Below, piece by piece: positions 22,064 to 24,520 of a stretch of 24,520 nucleotides of DNA. The stretch lies in the NCBI GenBank assembly GCA_003646875.1, contig QMLT01000001.1, forward strand, positions 1 to 24,520, written 5' to 3'. The stretch is from Deltaproteobacteria bacterium (GTDB taxonomy: Bacteria > Desulfobacterota > DSM-4660 > Desulfatiglandales > B25-G16). Both the position numbers and the translations under genes were made by a program. Position 1 is the first letter of the stretch. Each line of letters starts with the position of its first letter. The notes under the pieces are model-generated. The model saw nothing but the letters and a program-made list of their open reading frames with translations. It did no database searches and was not told where the DNA came from.

Positions 22064-22513
22064 ATGGATAAAGTCATTTTAAAAGTTAAAAGGTTGAATA
22101 ATAACAAAGATCTCCCATTGCCATCTTATCAATCGGGTGGTTCCTCCGGCCTTGATCTGTGTGCCGCCGTTAATAAAGAGATTACTCTACAACCTGGTGA
22201 TATAAAGCTTATACCGACCGGTTTATCCGTTTCCCTTCCTGAAGGCTACGAGGCACAGATACGACCCAGGAGCGGATTGGCCCTGAGGTATGGCCTTGGA
22301 TTTGTCAATGCCCCTGGCACTATAGATGCGGACTATCGGGGTGAAATAGGTGTCATAGCCATCAACTGGGGGAAAAAATCCTTAACAATCAAAAGGGGGG
22401 ACAGGATCGCCCAGATGGTTATTCACACGGTTTCTCGGGCAATAGTAGAAGAAGTGAATGAGCTTGATTCTACGGATAGGGGGAATGGGGGTTTTGGTCA
22501 TAGCGGAGTCTGA
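22064..22513 (+). CDS. dut: Deoxyuridine 5'-triphosphate nucleotidohydrolase
   Basis: 149 residues, typical of trimeric dUTPase, which turns dUTP into dUMP and keeps uracil out of DNA. The five motifs are present: SSGLDL (27-32; usual AGLDL), RPRSGLAL (67-74), NAPGTIDADYRGEI (82-95, catalytic D88), RIAQMV (114-119), and RGNGGFGHSG (139-148; usual RGxGGFGSTG). The His in motif 5 and the Ser in motif 1 are mild variants. It starts 9 nt after the M16 gene and is the last gene of the plus-strand operon, followed by a 49-nt spacer with no clear terminator. Confidence 0.95.
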   Translation: MDKVILKVKRLNNNKDLPLPSYQSGGSSGLDLCAAVNKEITLQPGDIKLIPTGLSVSLPEGYEAQIRPRSGLALRYGLGFVNAPGTIDADYRGEIGVIAINWGKKSLTIKRGDRIAQMVIHTVSRAIVEEVNELDSTDRGNGGFGHSGV

Positions 22514-22562
22514 CCTAAAATCAGTAGATTGTTTTCCCATTCAAGGCAGTTCAGTTCTATTT

Positions 22563-24520
22563 TCACTTTTCTCCAGTTTCGTCTTTCTCTACATTTAAGG
22601 GCTGTGGTTTATAGGCGTCGCCAATGGGATTTCCGTCAATCGTGCGAATGATCGGCTGCGGGTAGGTTTTTTCGTGATTCTCAAGCGCCTTCATCCACTT
22701 GCGCTTCACATCATCTTTGATCGATGCCCATCCCAACCTTCCGGAACACTTGGGAAATTTCGAGCAGCTTAACCATAATCCTCGCGCACCACGCCTCAGG
22801 CTTAAAGGGGCCTGGCACTTTGGGCATGGCAGATCCGTGAGCAATGGTGGAATTTTTGGCGTGACAATACATCCCTTTTTATCAAGATTTAGAATGCCTT
22901 TGCAGTCAGGGTATTTTGTACAGCTAAGGAACGGTCCGAAACGACCTTTGCGCAACAGCATTGGCGAACCACAATTGGGACAGGCCACGTCGGTCTGTTC
23001 TGGTGAAATAGGTTTGCCATTGCTGTCAATTGGCGCTGCAAATTTACATTCAGGGTACTTAGAGCAACTAAGAAATTTGCCATTACGGCCGAAACGATAC
23101 ACAGTATTGCTGCCACACTGTGGGCAGGTATATGGGGCAGGTTCTATTTCTGCTTTGGCGTGGTTCATGTTTTTGTAGGCCAGGTCTAGACTCGATTTGA
23201 ATGGACCATAAAAGTCATGGAGCATCTGCACCCAGTCGGCATGTTTTTCTTCAACATTGTCGAGTTGCTGCTCCATATAACGAGTATAGCCAACCTGCAA
23301 AATTTCTGGAAAGGCTTCTATAAGCTTGTCATTTACTATTTTGCCAAGATCGGTTGCGTGAAATGTGTTATGAATTTTTTCTACATATTTGCGGTTTTGA
23401 ATAACCTGAATGATCTGGGCATAGGTGCTTGGTCGCCCGATACCCTCGGTTTCAAGCTTTTTCACAAGCGATGCCTCAGTATATCGTGGGGGCGGGGAGG
23501 TAAAATTTTGCGCTGGATCAATCTGGATCGCTGCCAGAGGCTGTTTTTCTGTCACCAGAGGAAGCATCACTTCGTCAGATGTGGCGGGTACGCCAACAAC
23601 TTTATAAAACCCGTCGAAGACTAATGCGCGGCCATTCGCACGGAAAATAAGTTCTCCGCCATGATCAGCGCCTGAGATCAAGATCACGGTAGAGTCCCAT
23701 TGGGCATCGGTCATCTGGCAGGCTAAAAATCTCTCCCAGATGAGTTTGTATAGTTTATATTGCTGGGCATTCAGCGATGATTGAACCCGGTCAGGATTTA
23801 AGCTTACATCGGTAGGGCGAATTGCTTCATGCGCTTCTTGGGCTGATTTATTAGAGGATGAAAAGGAGTTTGCCTTTGCTGGTAGGTACTGATCCCCAAA
23901 TTCCGAACGTATGTACTGCCTTACCATATTGATTGCTTCACCCGAAAGATACGTTGAGTCAGTTCGCATGTATGTGATCAGGCCAATTGAACCTATTCCA
24001 TGGATTGACACGCCTTCGTACAGAGACTGAGCGGTGCTCATGGTTAATTGGGCGGGAAAGCCAAGCTGGTTTGCTGCTGTTTGCTGAAGCGTGCTCGTGA
24101 TGAATGGCGCATAGGGACGGCTCTTTACGCGTTTTGTTTTAATCGACTTTACCTGCCATGATGGCCCGCCAGACATATGACCACGTAAAATCATTACTCG
24201 CTGTGCCGGGCCTTTGGCTTTAGGGTTTTTGGTCTCGATTTGCTCATCGAGTTGAAACCCTGCGCGTTTTACTGCTGAGAGCACAGCTTCAACATGTTTC
24301 GCCTCGAATTTTTTGCCATCAATTTCAATCAATTCTGCGGCAAGACTGTTATGCTTAATTAGCCAATCGTTTTTTTCTCGCACCTTCCGGCCATCTGATT
24401 TTCTGCCATCTTGTTTTTCGGTAGTTTCAGCCAGCCATTCCTGCCAGGCTTTCCTAAGGGGAATAACGTTATCCACATCAATCGTGAAATAACCCATTAC
24501 TTTCCAGTATTCATTTGGTA
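22563..24520 (-). CDS. topA: DNA topoisomerase I, partial (N-terminus beyond the window)
   Basis: The frame is open to the window edge, reading PNEYWKVMGYFTIDVDN, so the ATG at 24497 is internal and the Toprim domain lies outside. About 652 residues are present. The catalytic Tyr is in GLITYMRTDSTYLS, codon at 23972-23970; RPYAPFITSTLQQTAA, AQEAHEAIRPTDV and EGIGRPSTYAQII are type IA landmarks. The C-terminus has three complete four-Cys zinc fingers (YTCPQCG..., VACPNCG..., LPCPKCQ..., each closing CS/TKYP or CSKFP...C) and a 50-residue tail. The enzyme relaxes negative supercoils. Sampled lines give about 50-53% G+C, above the operon genes, and the gene runs opposite to dut. That suggests transfer or an assembly join. 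The product looks intact as far as seen. Confidence 0.94.
   Translation of the reverse strand, partial: PNEYWKVMGYFTIDVDNVIPLRKAWQEWLAETTEKQDGRKSDGRKVREKNDWLIKHNSLAAELIEIDGKKFEAKHVEAVLSAVKRAGFQLDEQIETKNPKAKGPAQRVMILRGHMSGGPSWQVKSIKTKRVKSRPYAPFITSTLQQTAANQLGFPAQLTMSTAQSLYEGVSIHGIGSIGLITYMRTDSTYLSGEAINMVRQYIRSEFGDQYLPAKANSFSSSNKSAQEAHEAIRPTDVSLNPDRVQSSLNAQQYKLYKLIWERFLACQMTDAQWDSTVILISGADHGGELIFRANGRALVFDGFYKVVGVPATSDEVMLPLVTEKQPLAAIQIDPAQNFTSPPPRYTEASLVKKLETEGIGRPSTYAQIIQVIQNRKYVEKIHNTFHATDLGKIVNDKLIEAFPEILQVGYTRYMEQQLDNVEEKHADWVQMLHDFYGPFKSSLDLAYKNMNHAKAEIEPAPYTCPQCGSNTVYRFGRNGKFLSCSKYPECKFAAPIDSNGKPISPEQTDVACPNCGSPMLLRKGRFGPFLSCTKYPDCKGILNLDKKGCIVTPKIPPLLTDLPCPKCQAPLSLRRGARGLWLSCSKFPKCSGRLGWASIKDDVKRKWMKALENHEKTYPQPIIRTIDGNPIGDAYKPQPLNVEKDETGEK

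Noticed and set aside
22699..23178. 159-codon plus-strand open frame opposite topA
   Set aside because: It is antisense to the zinc-finger part of topA and has no recognisable domain or ribosome site.
1..24520. CRISPR array, phage, toxin-antitoxin or defence island
   Set aside because: No regularly spaced direct repeats, integrase, transposase, capsid or nuclease-type genes were seen. Almost every gene is a housekeeping gene.

Overview
The window is about 24.5 kb of a moderately AT-rich genome (hand-counted 60-base lines run from 30% to 48% G+C outside the last 2 kb). It most likely comes from a Gram-negative, LPS-making bacterium of the Desulfobacterota / 'Deltaproteobacteria' type. This rests on the gene order rimP-nusA-infB-DUF503-rbfA-nrnA-truB-rpsO-pnp-M16 peptidase-dut, on an lnt-prfB pair, and on lapA/lapB with a periplasmic amidase. 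The assignment is inference from synteny and protein style, not from a search.

Left part (1-3400, minus strand): the 5' end of a Sir2-type deacetylase with an odd Trp in its NAD-binding motif; a two-domain protein ending in a pyruvate-kinase-C-terminal-like domain; a C-terminally shortened YjbQ-family gene whose stop overlaps the next start; a small plus-strand gene broken by one extra T; and a divergent PurD (GAR synthetase) homologue. A full-consensus sigma-70 promoter faces purD, back to back with a promoter that serves the rightward block.

Middle (3500-10730): a rightward block of YfcE-like phosphodiesterase, HIT hydrolase, lapA, lapB and an AMIN-amidase. It meets the leftward lnt-prfB pair tail to tail. 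prfB carries an intact programmed +1 frameshift site (CTT TGA C with a GGGAG element), which merges a 24-codon first reading frame with the main frame into a 367-residue RF2. Most products here serve the envelope: LPS control, lipoprotein acylation and septal murein cleavage.

Right part (10989-22513): tRNA-Gly(CCC), an intrinsic terminator only 21 nt before rimP, and an eleven-gene plus-strand transcription/translation/RNA operon, mostly with overlapping or closely spaced genes. Intergenic spacers before the tRNA and on both sides of truB carry 7-bp-periodic repeats. One repeat supplies both the nrnA stop and the truB start codon. The window ends in a leftward topA fragment of higher G+C (two sampled lines at 50% and 53%), which may be foreign DNA or a join between different genomes.

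I see no CRISPR array, transposase, phage gene or defence system. Most of the window is housekeeping. The items most worth a second look are the frameshifted CxFxxC mini-gene, the truncated YjbQ coupled to the PK_C-like protein, the heptad repeats, the terminator before rimP, and the topA boundary. No gap between genes exceeds 300 bases.
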